Source: Clostridiales bacterium UBA1389 (lineage in GTDB: Bacteria; Bacillota; Clostridia; Oscillospirales; CAG-382). Taken from it: a stretch of DNA of 13,860 nt. The stretch is from assembly GCA_002305335.1 (NCBI GenBank), contig DBQR01000033.1, positions 39,075 through 52,934 of the forward strand, in the 5' to 3' direction. The stretch's first letter is position 1, and each line of letters starts with the position of its first letter. This document shows positions 6,022 to 13,860 of the stretch, in pieces. A model generated the notes under the pieces. The model was not told where the DNA came from. It did not search any database and worked only from the letters and a program-made list of their open reading frames with translations. The position numbers and the translations under genes are program-made.

Positions 6022-6876
6022 ATGAACGCTGCAGAAATGAAAACCAAAAAAAGCCTCCTTCAGCGCTATGCCTCTTTTCCTTATCTGGTCTGGTCGCTTT
6101 TGTTTGTGATAGCCCCCCTTTTGTTTGTGATATATTACGCCTTCACCGACAGAAAAGGGAGCTTTTCCCTTGATAATTTTTCCCGGATGTTTTCCGGCGA
6201 CACCCCCAAGGTGTTCGCCATATCCCTTGCCTTTGCCTTTGTGTCAACCATTATCTGTTTGGTTATCGCATACCCCCTTGCCTATGCCATAGTCAAAACC
6301 CCTAAAAAAACCCAGAACATGCTTATAATGCTGTTTATGCTCCCCATGTGGATGAACTTCGTCCTCCGCACCTATGCCATAGCTTTTTTATTAGAGGACA
6401 AGGGGATAATAAACCAGCTTTTCATATCCTTAGGGTTAGGACAGGTAAAGCTGATAAACACCTCAGGAGCGGTTATTTTCGGAATGGTTTACAACTTTCT
6501 TCCCTATATGCTTTTACCCATTTATTCGGTAATGTCAAAGATGGATAAAAACCTTATAGAGGCTTCCGAGGATTTGGGCTGTAACCGGCTGAAAACCCTT
6601 ATAAAGGTTATTCTCCCCTTAAGCCTTCCGGGAATTGTGTCGGGGGTTACCATGGTGTTTGTCCCCAGTGTTTCAACGTTTTATATTTCTCAGAAGTTAG
6701 GCCCCCCCGATTTCACCCTGATAGGGGATGAGATCGAAACCGAAATTAAATCCGCCGCCGGCACCTATAACTACGGCTCCGCCATATCCTTTGTGCTTAT
6801 GATTCTGATTTTCATATGCCTGATCGTTATGAGGCAGTTTTCCGACGATGAGGAGGATGGAGGCCTGATAGTATGA
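6022..6876 (+). CDS. potB: Spermidine/putrescine ABC transporter, permease PotB
   Basis: This is one of two inner-membrane permeases forming the polyamine channel. It is an integral protein of 284 residues with about six helices, the first at about 20-41 and the last at about 252-271. The cytoplasmic EAA loop that docks on PotA is at about 180-204 (EASEDLGC to LPLSLPG). The upstream extension to a TTG at 6004 is rejected because ATG 6022 follows potA's stop by one base, with GAGGAAGAG (6006-6014) nearby as SD. Its stop overlaps the potC start as ATGA, so the two permeases are translationally coupled, as expected for equimolar subunits. Confidence 0.94.
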   Translation: MNAAEMKTKKSLLQRYASFPYLVWSLLFVIAPLLFVIYYAFTDRKGSFSLDNFSRMFSGDTPKVFAISLAFAFVSTIICLVIAYPLAYAIVKTPKKTQNMLIMLFMLPMWMNFVLRTYAIAFLLEDKGIINQLFISLGLGQVKLINTSGAVIFGMVYNFLPYMLLPIYSVMSKMDKNLIEASEDLGCNRLKTLIKVILPLSLPGIVSGVTMVFVPSVSTFYISQKLGPPDFTLIGDEIETEIKSAAGTYNYGSAISFVLMILIFICLIVMRQFSDDEEDGGLIV

Positions 6877-7679
6877 AAACAACGGGGAAGATATATACCG
6901 GAATAATTTTCGCACTCCTTTATATACCTATTATTGTTATCATTTTCTTTTCCTTCAATTCCTCCAACAGCATGGCGGTGTTTTCGGGCTTTTCGCTGAA
7001 ATGGTACAAGGAGCTTTTCAGGAATGCCAAGGCCATCGATGCCCTTGTGAATTCCCTTATCCTTGCGGTATCCTCCTCCGTAATAGCCACGTTTCTGGGA
7101 ACTGCGGCGGCGGTGGGGATATACAATATCAGGAATAAAAAGCTTAAATCCGCCATTATGACGGTTACCAACATCCCCATGATGAACCCCGACATAGTGA
7201 CCGGCGTTTCCATTATGCTGCTTTTCGCCTTCGGGGCAACATTGATAGGGCTTCGAATTTTCGGTTTCTGGACAATGCTTATCGCCCATATAACCTTCAA
7301 CCTGCCCTATGTGATACTCTGCGTAATGCCGAAATTAAAGCAGATGGATAAAAATCTCCCCGAAGCGGCAATGGATTTGGGGTGCACCCCGTTACAGGCC
7401 TTCTTCAAAGCGGAATTCTTTGAACTTCTGCCGGGGATAGCCGCCGGATTTTTAATGTCCTTCACCTTGTCCCTTGACGACTTTGTCATAAGTTACTTTG
7501 TGGCGGGGGAATCCTTCCAGACACTCCCCATTTATATATACTCGATGACCAAAAAGCGGGTGCTGCCGGACATGAACGCATTGTTTTCGGTGATATTCAT
7601 TGTAATATTCCTGCTTTTATTTATAAGAAACCTGCTTACAAAAGACTCAAATCATGTTAAAAAGCCGTTGAACCGGTAA
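6873..7679 (+). CDS. potC: Spermidine/putrescine ABC transporter, permease PotC
   Basis: This is the second permease of the polyamine importer, partner of PotB. It has 268 residues, the usual PotC length, and about six membrane helices. The EAA loop is at about 164-188 (EAAMDLGC, then FFELLPG). It is followed by the PotC-typical segment with SLDDFVISYF (200-209). The start overlaps the potB stop by four bases (ATGA). A gap of 27 bases holding AAGGAG (7693-7698) separates it from potD. I saw no terminator in that gap. Confidence 0.94.
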   Translation: MKTTGKIYTGIIFALLYIPIIVIIFFSFNSSNSMAVFSGFSLKWYKELFRNAKAIDALVNSLILAVSSSVIATFLGTAAAVGIYNIRNKKLKSAIMTVTNIPMMNPDIVTGVSIMLLFAFGATLIGLRIFGFWTMLIAHITFNLPYVILCVMPKLKQMDKNLPEAAMDLGCTPLQAFFKAEFFELLPGIAAGFLMSFTLSLDDFVISYFVAGESFQTLPIYIYSMTKKRVLPDMNALFSVIFIVIFLLLFIRNLLTKDSNHVKKPLNR

Positions 7680-7706
7680 TAATATATCAAAAAAGGAGAT
7701 AGAGAG

Positions 7707-8993
7707 TTGACCAACCAGTTTTTTGTCAAAAGAATTGTTTCCCTTGTTGCAGCAATCCTGATTATTGCCTTCGGAGTGGTGTTGACATCCTGTACAAAGG
7801 ATGAAATCGATTTTGAAGTAACGCCGGAAACCGCCGCCATAGACTATTCCGCCTATGCGGGAACCACCATTAATGTTTATAACTGGGGGGAATATATTTC
7901 CGACGGTACCGAAGATACGGTTGATATAAACAAGGTGTTTACCGAACTTACGGGGATCAAGGTTAATTACACCAACTTTTCAAGCAACGAAGATATGTAT
8001 TCCAAGCTGAAAAGCGGAGCCACCAGCTATGACGTGATTATCCCCTCCGACTACATGGTTGAAAGGCTTATCGCCGAAGGTATGCTTGCAAAGCTGGATT
8101 TCGATAAAATCCCCAATTACAAATATATAAGCGACGAATTTAAAAATTTGTTCTATGATTCCAATAACGAATATTCAATACCCTATAACGTGGGTATGAT
8201 GGGGATTATATACAACACCGAAATGATAGATTACACTCCCGACAGCTGGAGTATCCTTAACGACCCCGACCTTTCGGATAAAATATTAATGATAAACAAC
8301 CCCCGGGACGCCTTTGCCATAGCCCAGTTTATGCTTGGCGTTGACATTAATACCCAGGATGCTTCTCAGTGGGAAAGCGCAAAGAACTGGCTGTTAAATC
8401 AGAAAAACCACGTTAAAGCCTATGTAATGGACGAAGTCTACAACATTATGGAAAGCGGCTCCGCCGCTGTCGCCCCCTATTATGCCGGCGACTATTTATC
8501 CATGTATCAGAACAACGACGACCTTGCCTTTGTTTATCCCAAAGAGGGAACCAACATTTTCGTTGACGCCATGTGCATACCCACCTCCGCAACGAACAAA
8601 GCGGCGGCGGAACTTTATATAAACTTCCTCCTTGACCCCAATGTTTCCCTTGAGAATGCCGAGGTTATATGCTACGCCTCCCCCAATACGGCGGTGATGG
8701 AAAATGAGGAATATCAGGATTTCCTGAAGGAACTCCATCCCAATGCCATGGACATTCTTTATCCCGCTTTTGAGGAGGTTTATCCCGGTAAGGACGCAAG
8801 AGATTATTACTATCGCAACCTTCCCCAGGACACCCTTGATAAGATAGCCCAGCTCTGGTCGGAATTAAAGATAGCTTCCACCGAGGATTCGGACACCTAT
8901 CTGATTTATATCCTCTGCGCACTGGCGGTGGTGCTTCTTGCGGCATTGATCGTGTTCCTTAAAGTCAGAAAAAGGAGAAGAGCAAATGCTTAA
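7707..8993 (+). CDS. potD: Polyamine-binding lipoprotein PotD with an added C-terminal membrane helix
   Basis: This is the extracellular substrate-binding protein that delivers polyamine to PotBC. It starts with TTG, placed eight bases after AAGGAG; no other Met occurs before residue 98. A lipoprotein signal ends in LTSC, with C29 as the lipidated residue. The mature part shows the family's YNWGEYI (58-64) and PSDY (113-116) motifs. D287 in FVDA seems to match the polyamine-binding Asp257 of E. coli PotD, where the neighbouring Trp is Phe here (alignment from memory). Unusually, residues 398-418 form a strong membrane helix followed by a basic tail (KVRKRRR), giving a second anchor that classical PotD lacks. 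The next gene starts inside the last codons of this one. Confidence 0.93.
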   Translation: MTNQFFVKRIVSLVAAILIIAFGVVLTSCTKDEIDFEVTPETAAIDYSAYAGTTINVYNWGEYISDGTEDTVDINKVFTELTGIKVNYTNFSSNEDMYSKLKSGATSYDVIIPSDYMVERLIAEGMLAKLDFDKIPNYKYISDEFKNLFYDSNNEYSIPYNVGMMGIIYNTEMIDYTPDSWSILNDPDLSDKILMINNPRDAFAIAQFMLGVDINTQDASQWESAKNWLLNQKNHVKAYVMDEVYNIMESGSAAVAPYYAGDYLSMYQNNDDLAFVYPKEGTNIFVDAMCIPTSATNKAAAELYINFLLDPNVSLENAEVICYASPNTAVMENEEYQDFLKELHPNAMDILYPAFEEVYPGKDARDYYYRNLPQDTLDKIAQLWSELKIASTEDSDTYLIYILCALAVVLLAALIVFLKVRKRRRANA

Positions 8994-11900
8994 AACAACC
9001 CTTAAGCAAAGCATTGCCCTTATATTGGTCTTATTATTAAGTTTATCGGTATTGATTTCCTGCGGAAAGGGAGGGGACGACAGCTCCCTCCCTTACGATG
9101 AATCATCCGCCGAAACAAGCAAACCGGCGGATGAAACCGGCATCACCGTAACCATTGAAGGCACCGCCTTTAAGGTTAATGCGGTAAATACCGATTATAC
9201 AAATCATGACGTGGTGCTTTACGACAGGAACTATACCAAAGAGGGTAATTTTACCCCCTACCTTCCCGGAAGCGGCGAAGACAGGTATATTCTTATGGTT
9301 AAGCGTACCGTAAACGGTGCGGTGGAAAGCTATGCCGTTTCGGACAAAATGGATGACCTCTCCGCCAAAGCGAACGTCTATATCCCCGTTAACGGCTTTA
9401 CCTTGTCGGTAGAAGCGTCGCTGATACCCGAAAAGTTTAAAGTAAGGTCGGGGACCAAGGTTGCCGTAAGCGGTTATGACAATCCTCCCCCCTACGAAAG
9501 AATGGATCTGGCAACGGTTATACACGAGGATAAAAACAAGTCGCGACGGGTTTTCATGTCTCTGCCCCAAAGCGGCACATTCAGGGAAAATAAAATTTAT
9601 TACATAGACAAAGAGGATACCGTAACCGTACCCGAAAACTCCGTCTGCGTGATTTTAAAATCCGGCAGCGGTTCCCATTACTCGGTTTCCTCCCTTGTTC
9701 AGGCGGGGGAAAAGGTTTCCGGCACCTACGCCTTGTTGTTTACGGGAGAATACAATGTTATGTACGCTAATGAATTCTACAAAGACGGAAAAGTCTATTT
9801 TACTAAACTTGACACCTTAAACGGCATAACCGACACCGCCGCTGTAAAGATAAGCGGAAAATACTATACATTTGACGAAAACCATATAAATTCCTCCGCC
9901 GGCACCGACGGGATTTTCCTCTACACCCCCGACAACGCATCCCTGATGACGGATAAGCGGGGAAGCTTTATCGACATTGTTGTGGTTGACGGAAAGGTAT
10001 GCTATATCGGCAGGGAAGACACCCCCACCCTTATTCCCGCCTCCCACGGTTATGCCCTATCCTTTGCCGGTTCTTCCAAAAGTACCGGAAAGGAAATAAA
10101 AATCGGTGATGAAATCGAAGGCATACTTATTAAGGATTACGAAAACCCCGACAAATTCGTTAAGATAAACGGCGTAAACTATCCCTTCGGAGCGATGAAC
10201 GAAAAGCTTTCGGAAAACACCACCATATCCCTGTACACAGGCATTTACGGCGAAAGCACGGGAAATGATAAATGCGTGGAAATTTCCATTGAAAATGGCA
10301 AGGTAGTTGCGGTTTCCGACAGCGGAAACAGCTCTATCCCCCAAGACGGATATGTGCTGGCGATAGCAAACACCGAAACCCTGTATAAAAACAGCGCCAG
10401 GGACATTCAGACCGGCGACATTGCTTTGATTTCGGCAGCGGGGAACTTCTACGGCTTTACCGCCTTCAACTATACCGCAATAAACGGCATAAGATATACG
10501 GATTATATTGTTATCTATGACGGCAAAGAGGGTAAATACACCGGCACCAATATCTACGGATATGAGGTGGGGGTGAATTCGGAAGGGAAGATGATTTCCC
10601 AAAGCTATGCCGGAAACATGGAAATCCCCACCGGGGGTTTTGTGATTTCGGTTCACGGCGACGCCAATATAGATATGTTAAAGAACCTTTATCTCAACGG
10701 CGCTACGGTAAGCCTGGACAAGACAAGCAAAACCGTTTCGGTTTACAAAACCCCGGAACTGGCGGTATATAACGCCGCATTGCTGCTTGAATCACAGAAA
10801 AATGCCTTTGACAATGCCAAAAGGGAATTCTATTCAATAAATTATACTGAAATATCGGGTTCCCTTTCCTTTGTTCAGACTACCCTTGATCAGGCCGAAA
10901 ATGCCTTCGACAAGGGGGATATCGCCAAGGCGGCGGAGCTGGCAAACGCAGTTACCCCCGTACTCGAAAAGTTAAAATTTTCAATGTACGAATCCCTGCC
11001 GGTGGAAAACCGGTCGGTATGGTACAGAGCCAACGAAAAAAGCGATAAGGATGTTTTAAGCACCATTCAGAAAATGGCGGCAATGAACATAAACGCCGTC
11101 TATATAGAGGCATGGTACGACGGCAAGGTTATAGGTTTTTCGGATATTGACCTTATCGACCACCATACCTACAGCCATCAGAATTACGACGCCCTTGAGG
11201 GTTTCTGCCGGATAGGCCACGAATACGGCATCGAAATCCATGTCTGGGTGGAAAACTTTTTTATAGGCGTCAAGGGAAGGGAACTGGTTAACGTCACCGC
11301 GGGTCACCATCTGCTGGACAAAAACGGCAATAATTATTGTCCCACCATGTACGGCGACTTTGTGTTCCTCAATCCCTATGACGAATATTCTCAGAATCTG
11401 GTAATGAGTATTTACCGGGAAATGATTGAGAAATACGACATAGACGGGCTTCATCTTGACTATATTAGATTCCCCGAACCCAACTCCGCCACCGGCGCGG
11501 ATTTTGGCTACAACGATGATATAATCGCCGGCTTCCGGAGCGCCTACAACACCACCGCTAACCCAAAGACAATGGCCACCTACGGCAAGGACTGGAACAA
11601 CTGGTGTCTGTTCAGGGAATCAATCATAAACGACTGGGTGGAAAAGGTTTACACCATGGCAAAGGGGTTAGAACCCGACCTTATAATATCCTGCGCCGTG
11701 TCAAGCAATTATCCCGGTTCCCGCACCACTATATTCCAGAACTTCAACGCATGGGTGGAAAAGGGTTATATGGACGAGGTTTTCTCCATGAGCTATACCA
11801 CCAGCCTTGAAGCGCCCGTTCAGAACATAAAAACCTTTACCAGATATACCGACGGCAAATGCTTCTATTCCATAGGCCTTTCGGCCTTTGAAAATACACC

Positions 11901-12384
11901 GGATTATATCCTTGCCGAGCAGATTAAACTGTCAAGAGAAAACGGTGCCTTCGGTCAGAACCTCTTTTCCTGGGGAAGCCTTATAATCCATGAGGAAAAC
12001 TATTTCGACGCCTTAAGAATCGGCATTTACTCCCGTAAAAGCGTTCAGACCTACAAGCTTTCCGAAACCGTGCTTGCCTATACCCAGCGGCTTATCGAGG
12101 ATACGGACGGGGTTTACGCCTATCTCAAACCCATTGAGGGGGACTTCTATTCCAGAATAAAGGCAAAAGCCGAAAATATAAGGAATCAGGCAAACGCCTT
12201 TGACCTTGATAACGCCACCGGGGAACAGAAGGCCGAGTACTGCCGGAACGCCATAACAGCCCTTGAGGAGTTAAAAACCCTTATGCAAAGTTGTCCCGAT
12301 GAAAATGTTTCCAGGGCAATGGTTGAGGATCTGGTGTTTATTATTGACTGCCTTAACACCTCATTGGTCAGACTTACGAAGTAA
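8986..12384 (+). CDS. Large lipoprotein with GHL10 (DigH/YngK-like) glycoside hydrolase domain
   Basis: This is a secreted, lipid-anchored probable glycoside hydrolase of 1132 residues. The signal peptide has a lipobox LISC (C26). Residues 50-580 hold a string of diverged repeats built around an IPxxGyxLs segment (near 133, 215, 350, 451 and 547). A helical segment spans about 590-668. The GHL10/DUF187 TIM barrel covers about 673-1020, with NAVYIEAWYDG (703-713), HVWVENF (752-758) and the hallmark DGLHLDYIRFP (820-830), whose D825 is the likely catalytic acid. A helical tail (1024-1132) ends the protein. E. coli DigH of this family cleaves peptidoglycan strands lacking stem peptides; the substrate here is inferred. 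ATG 8986 overlaps potD by eight bases, and AAGGAG (8972-8977) lies eight bases upstream. It is last in the pot operon. Confidence 0.88.
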   Translation: MLKTTLKQSIALILVLLLSLSVLISCGKGGDDSSLPYDESSAETSKPADETGITVTIEGTAFKVNAVNTDYTNHDVVLYDRNYTKEGNFTPYLPGSGEDRYILMVKRTVNGAVESYAVSDKMDDLSAKANVYIPVNGFTLSVEASLIPEKFKVRSGTKVAVSGYDNPPPYERMDLATVIHEDKNKSRRVFMSLPQSGTFRENKIYYIDKEDTVTVPENSVCVILKSGSGSHYSVSSLVQAGEKVSGTYALLFTGEYNVMYANEFYKDGKVYFTKLDTLNGITDTAAVKISGKYYTFDENHINSSAGTDGIFLYTPDNASLMTDKRGSFIDIVVVDGKVCYIGREDTPTLIPASHGYALSFAGSSKSTGKEIKIGDEIEGILIKDYENPDKFVKINGVNYPFGAMNEKLSENTTISLYTGIYGESTGNDKCVEISIENGKVVAVSDSGNSSIPQDGYVLAIANTETLYKNSARDIQTGDIALISAAGNFYGFTAFNYTAINGIRYTDYIVIYDGKEGKYTGTNIYGYEVGVNSEGKMISQSYAGNMEIPTGGFVISVHGDANIDMLKNLYLNGATVSLDKTSKTVSVYKTPELAVYNAALLLESQKNAFDNAKREFYSINYTEISGSLSFVQTTLDQAENAFDKGDIAKAAELANAVTPVLEKLKFSMYESLPVENRSVWYRANEKSDKDVLSTIQKMAAMNINAVYIEAWYDGKVIGFSDIDLIDHHTYSHQNYDALEGFCRIGHEYGIEIHVWVENFFIGVKGRELVNVTAGHHLLDKNGNNYCPTMYGDFVFLNPYDEYSQNLVMSIYREMIEKYDIDGLHLDYIRFPEPNSATGADFGYNDDIIAGFRSAYNTTANPKTMATYGKDWNNWCLFRESIINDWVEKVYTMAKGLEPDLIISCAVSSNYPGSRTTIFQNFNAWVEKGYMDEVFSMSYTTSLEAPVQNIKTFTRYTDGKCFYSIGLSAFENTPDYILAEQIKLSRENGAFGQNLFSWGSLIIHEENYFDALRIGIYSRKSVQTYKLSETVLAYTQRLIEDTDGVYAYLKPIEGDFYSRIKAKAENIRNQANAFDLDNATGEQKAEYCRNAITALEELKTLMQSCPDENVSRAMVEDLVFIIDCLNTSLVRLTK

Positions 12385-12398
12385 TATAAAGTGCAAAT

Positions 12399-12429
12399 AA
12401 AAAATCGGGGTAAAAACCCCGATTTTTTT
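12399..12429. terminator. Bidirectional terminator between the pot-GHL10 operon and the oxidoreductase gene
   Basis: ATCGGGG (12404-12410) and CCCCGAT (12417-12423) form a GC-rich stem with a six-base loop. An A-run on the left and T-run on the right extend the pairing. Read on plus it ends in TTTTTTT shortly after the stop at 12384. Read on minus it ends in a T-rich run and lies about 60 bases after the oxidoreductase stop. It can serve both convergent units. Confidence 0.88.
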
Positions 12430-12449
12430 CTGATATAATGATTCAAACA

Positions 12450-12472
12450 GTAGGGGCGGATATTATCCGCCG
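12450..12472. repeat. REP-like GTAGGGGCG palindrome
   Basis: The sequence starts GTAGGGGC and contains the hairpin GGCGGAT (12455-12461), loop ATT, ATCCGCC (12465-12471). It has no T-run, so it is not a classic terminator. Intergenic GTAGGGGCG palindromes recur in many bacterial genomes as REP-like elements (recalled, not searched). Only one copy is seen in this window. Confidence 0.4.
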
Positions 12473-12488
12473 GCAAAACAGGGAAGTC

Positions 12489-13772
12489 CTATAGGCTGAT
12501 TTCCTTTATGTATTCCTTCATATCAACCACTTTGCCGCCTTCGGTACGGGATTTTTCCGCCGCCATGGCAACGTAATGGCTTTCCACCGAACGGTCGATG
12601 GTGGTTATTCCGGGAGCGACCTCACCGGTTCTGATGTATTTTATAAGACTTGAAATCATCCTGCCGTCGCCGCCGCCGTGACCGAAAAAGTCGTCGGTAA
12701 GTTTTTTAACGTCAATAACCTCCGCGGGTTTGCCGAAAATTTCAACCTTAATTATATTTTCCTCCATTGATGCCTCAATGTTCCCCTTTATCCCCATAAT
12801 CAGCATGGTGCGTCCGGGTCTTGATGTAAAGGCCGACATGGTAAAGCCGATGGTAGCCCCGTCTTCAAGGTTTAAATTAACCACTTGGTGGTCAACCACA
12901 TTATTGTCGTTGTTAAACACGCATTTGCCGTAGGGTCCCTCCTCAAGGGCTTTGTTAAGGGCTTCAAGAGTGAATTCCTGGGTTACCACATTAACCGGCC
13001 AGCCGAAATCCCCCCGTTTTATCATATCACCGTAAAACTTATAGGGATTATAAACACAGGTGCCGAATTCGGAACATTTGTTTGTGCAGCGTTCGGAGGC
13101 TCCCTCGGGTGAGTTTTCCTTTCTGAAATAGAAAAGGGAACCGAAGGAGGAAACGGATTTGCATTTCTTTCCGGCAAGCCAGAGGTAGATATCCATATCA
13201 TGGCAGCATTTTTGGAGAATCATGGAACTTGACGTATTTGAATTCCGCCAGTTGCCCCGTACAAAGGAATGCGCCTGGTGCCAGAAACATACCCGTTCTA
13301 TTGCCTGTATCGACGCCACGTCGCCGATTTGTCCTGAGGATATAATCTCCTTAATCTTCTGATAAAACACGGTGTAGCGCAGCACATGGCACACTACAAT
13401 CTTTCGGCCGAGGCGGTTTGCGGTTTCGGCAATTTCGAAACATTCCTTCGGGGAGGTGGATATCGGCTTTTCAAGGAGAATGTCGTAACCAATGTTTAAC
13501 GCCGCCATGGTTTCCTTGTAGTGCTGTTTGTCCAGGGTACAGATAAGCAGCACGTCGGCTAATCTTTCCTTTGAAAGCAGCTCTTCCGAGGAGGAAAAGC
13601 AGTTTTCCGCCGGAATATCAAATTCCTTTTTGAATTTTTCAATCCTTCCCTTGCGGGGATCCGCAACGGCGGTGATTACCATGTCGTCTGAGAACTTTTT
13701 TATAATCGTTGCGTAGGTGTCGTAGCCTCTGGAACCCAGTCCGGTAATGGCTACTCTGATTTTGTTTTCCAT
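12489..13772 (-). CDS. Gfo/Idh/MocA-family oxidoreductase
   Basis: This is an NAD(P)-dependent dehydrogenase-fold protein, probably acting on a sugar or sugar derivative. The Rossmann half carries GLGSRG (11-16). The family motif EKPIS (101-105) contains the catalytic Lys102. The second half begins near 140 and holds QKCCHDMDIYLWL (187-199), with H191/D192 in the usual active-site position. A loop at 224-247 contains C229, C233 and C239 and resembles a cysteine insertion found in one subgroup of the family. The 427-residue length is slightly long for the family, partly because of that loop. The ATG at 13772 has GGAGG (13778-13782) five bases upstream. It is transcribed alone in this window and shares a terminator with the pot operon. 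The exact substrate is unknown. GH109-type glycosidases share the fold, but I see no signal peptide here. Confidence 0.88.
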   Translation of the reverse strand: MENKIRVAITGLGSRGYDTYATIIKKFSDDMVITAVADPRKGRIEKFKKEFDIPAENCFSSSEELLSKERLADVLLICTLDKQHYKETMAALNIGYDILLEKPISTSPKECFEIAETANRLGRKIVVCHVLRYTVFYQKIKEIISSGQIGDVASIQAIERVCFWHQAHSFVRGNWRNSNTSSSMILQKCCHDMDIYLWLAGKKCKSVSSFGSLFYFRKENSPEGASERCTNKCSEFGTCVYNPYKFYGDMIKRGDFGWPVNVVTQEFTLEALNKALEEGPYGKCVFNNDNNVVDHQVVNLNLEDGATIGFTMSAFTSRPGRTMLIMGIKGNIEASMEENIIKVEIFGKPAEVIDVKKLTDDFFGHGGGDGRMISSLIKYIRTGEVAPGITTIDRSVESHYVAMAAEKSRTEGGKVVDMKEYIKEISL

Positions 13773-13860
13773 ATAAACCTCCGGGATTTTATACTATTTT
13801 ATAATTGGCTTGGTATTGTATCATATTATCATATAAGGAGGGCATCGTAAAAAAAAGAGT

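Noticed and set aside
13835..13860. A good SD-like AAGGAGGG on the plus strand followed by an A-rich stretch, looking like the start of a gene running off the window.
   Set aside because: No ATG, GTG or TTG follows within the remaining bases, and the nearby TTGGCT/TATCAT promoter-like pair would place transcription start inside the SD site. The A-run could equally be the flank of a terminator beyond the edge.

Overview
The window looks like a chromosomal segment of an endospore-forming, anaerobic Firmicute, most likely a Clostridia lineage of the Oscillospiraceae/Ruminococcaceae type. The reasons are a forespore sigma factor (SigG), Gram-positive Shine-Dalgarno (SD) sites before almost every gene, lipoprotein signals without outer-membrane features, and clostridial-style transporter and sensor proteins. 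The placement is inferred from gene content, not from a marker phylogeny. No rRNA, tRNA, CRISPR array, transposase or phage gene was seen.

Layout, left to right. (1) sigG (104-880, +) sits behind a promoter that fits the SigF/SigG pattern. (2) A two-component system on the minus strand (kinase 875-2125, OmpR-type regulator 2122-2796) converges on sigG so tightly that the two stop codons share six bases. (3) A minus-strand gene for an unrecognised zinc-ribbon membrane protein (2874-3944) has its own sigma-A-like promoter and a terminator. (4) A DUF368/PopT-family membrane protein (4025-4735, -), a probable undecaprenyl-phosphate transporter, is divergent from (5) a five-gene plus-strand operon. 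That operon is potA-potB-potC-potD (a spermidine/putrescine ABC importer) followed by a 1132-residue lipoprotein with a GHL10/DigH-type glycoside hydrolase domain (4902-12384). It has a strong sigma-A promoter at 4815-4843 and ends in a terminator at 12399-12429. (6) A Gfo/Idh/MocA oxidoreductase (12489-13772, -) converges on the same terminator, with a REP-like palindrome between.

How the genes may work together. The potABCD genes are a complete importer. The last operon gene starts inside potD and uses the codons of PotD's basic tail as its SD site, so polyamine uptake and a probable cell-wall glycan hydrolase are likely co-expressed. The divergent PopT-like gene would serve lipid-carrier recycling for wall synthesis, so the centre of the window has a cell-envelope theme. 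This link is inference. The two-component system has no obvious target beyond itself.

The most unusual points are the potD/GHL10 coupling, a C-terminal membrane anchor on PotD in addition to its lipid anchor, a start-stop (ATG-TAG) element before potA, and the repeat array in the GHL10 lipoprotein. The remaining points are the unknown zinc-ribbon membrane protein, a cysteine cluster in the oxidoreductase, and the REP-like palindrome. I did not find a clearly new defence, mobile or RNA-based system.
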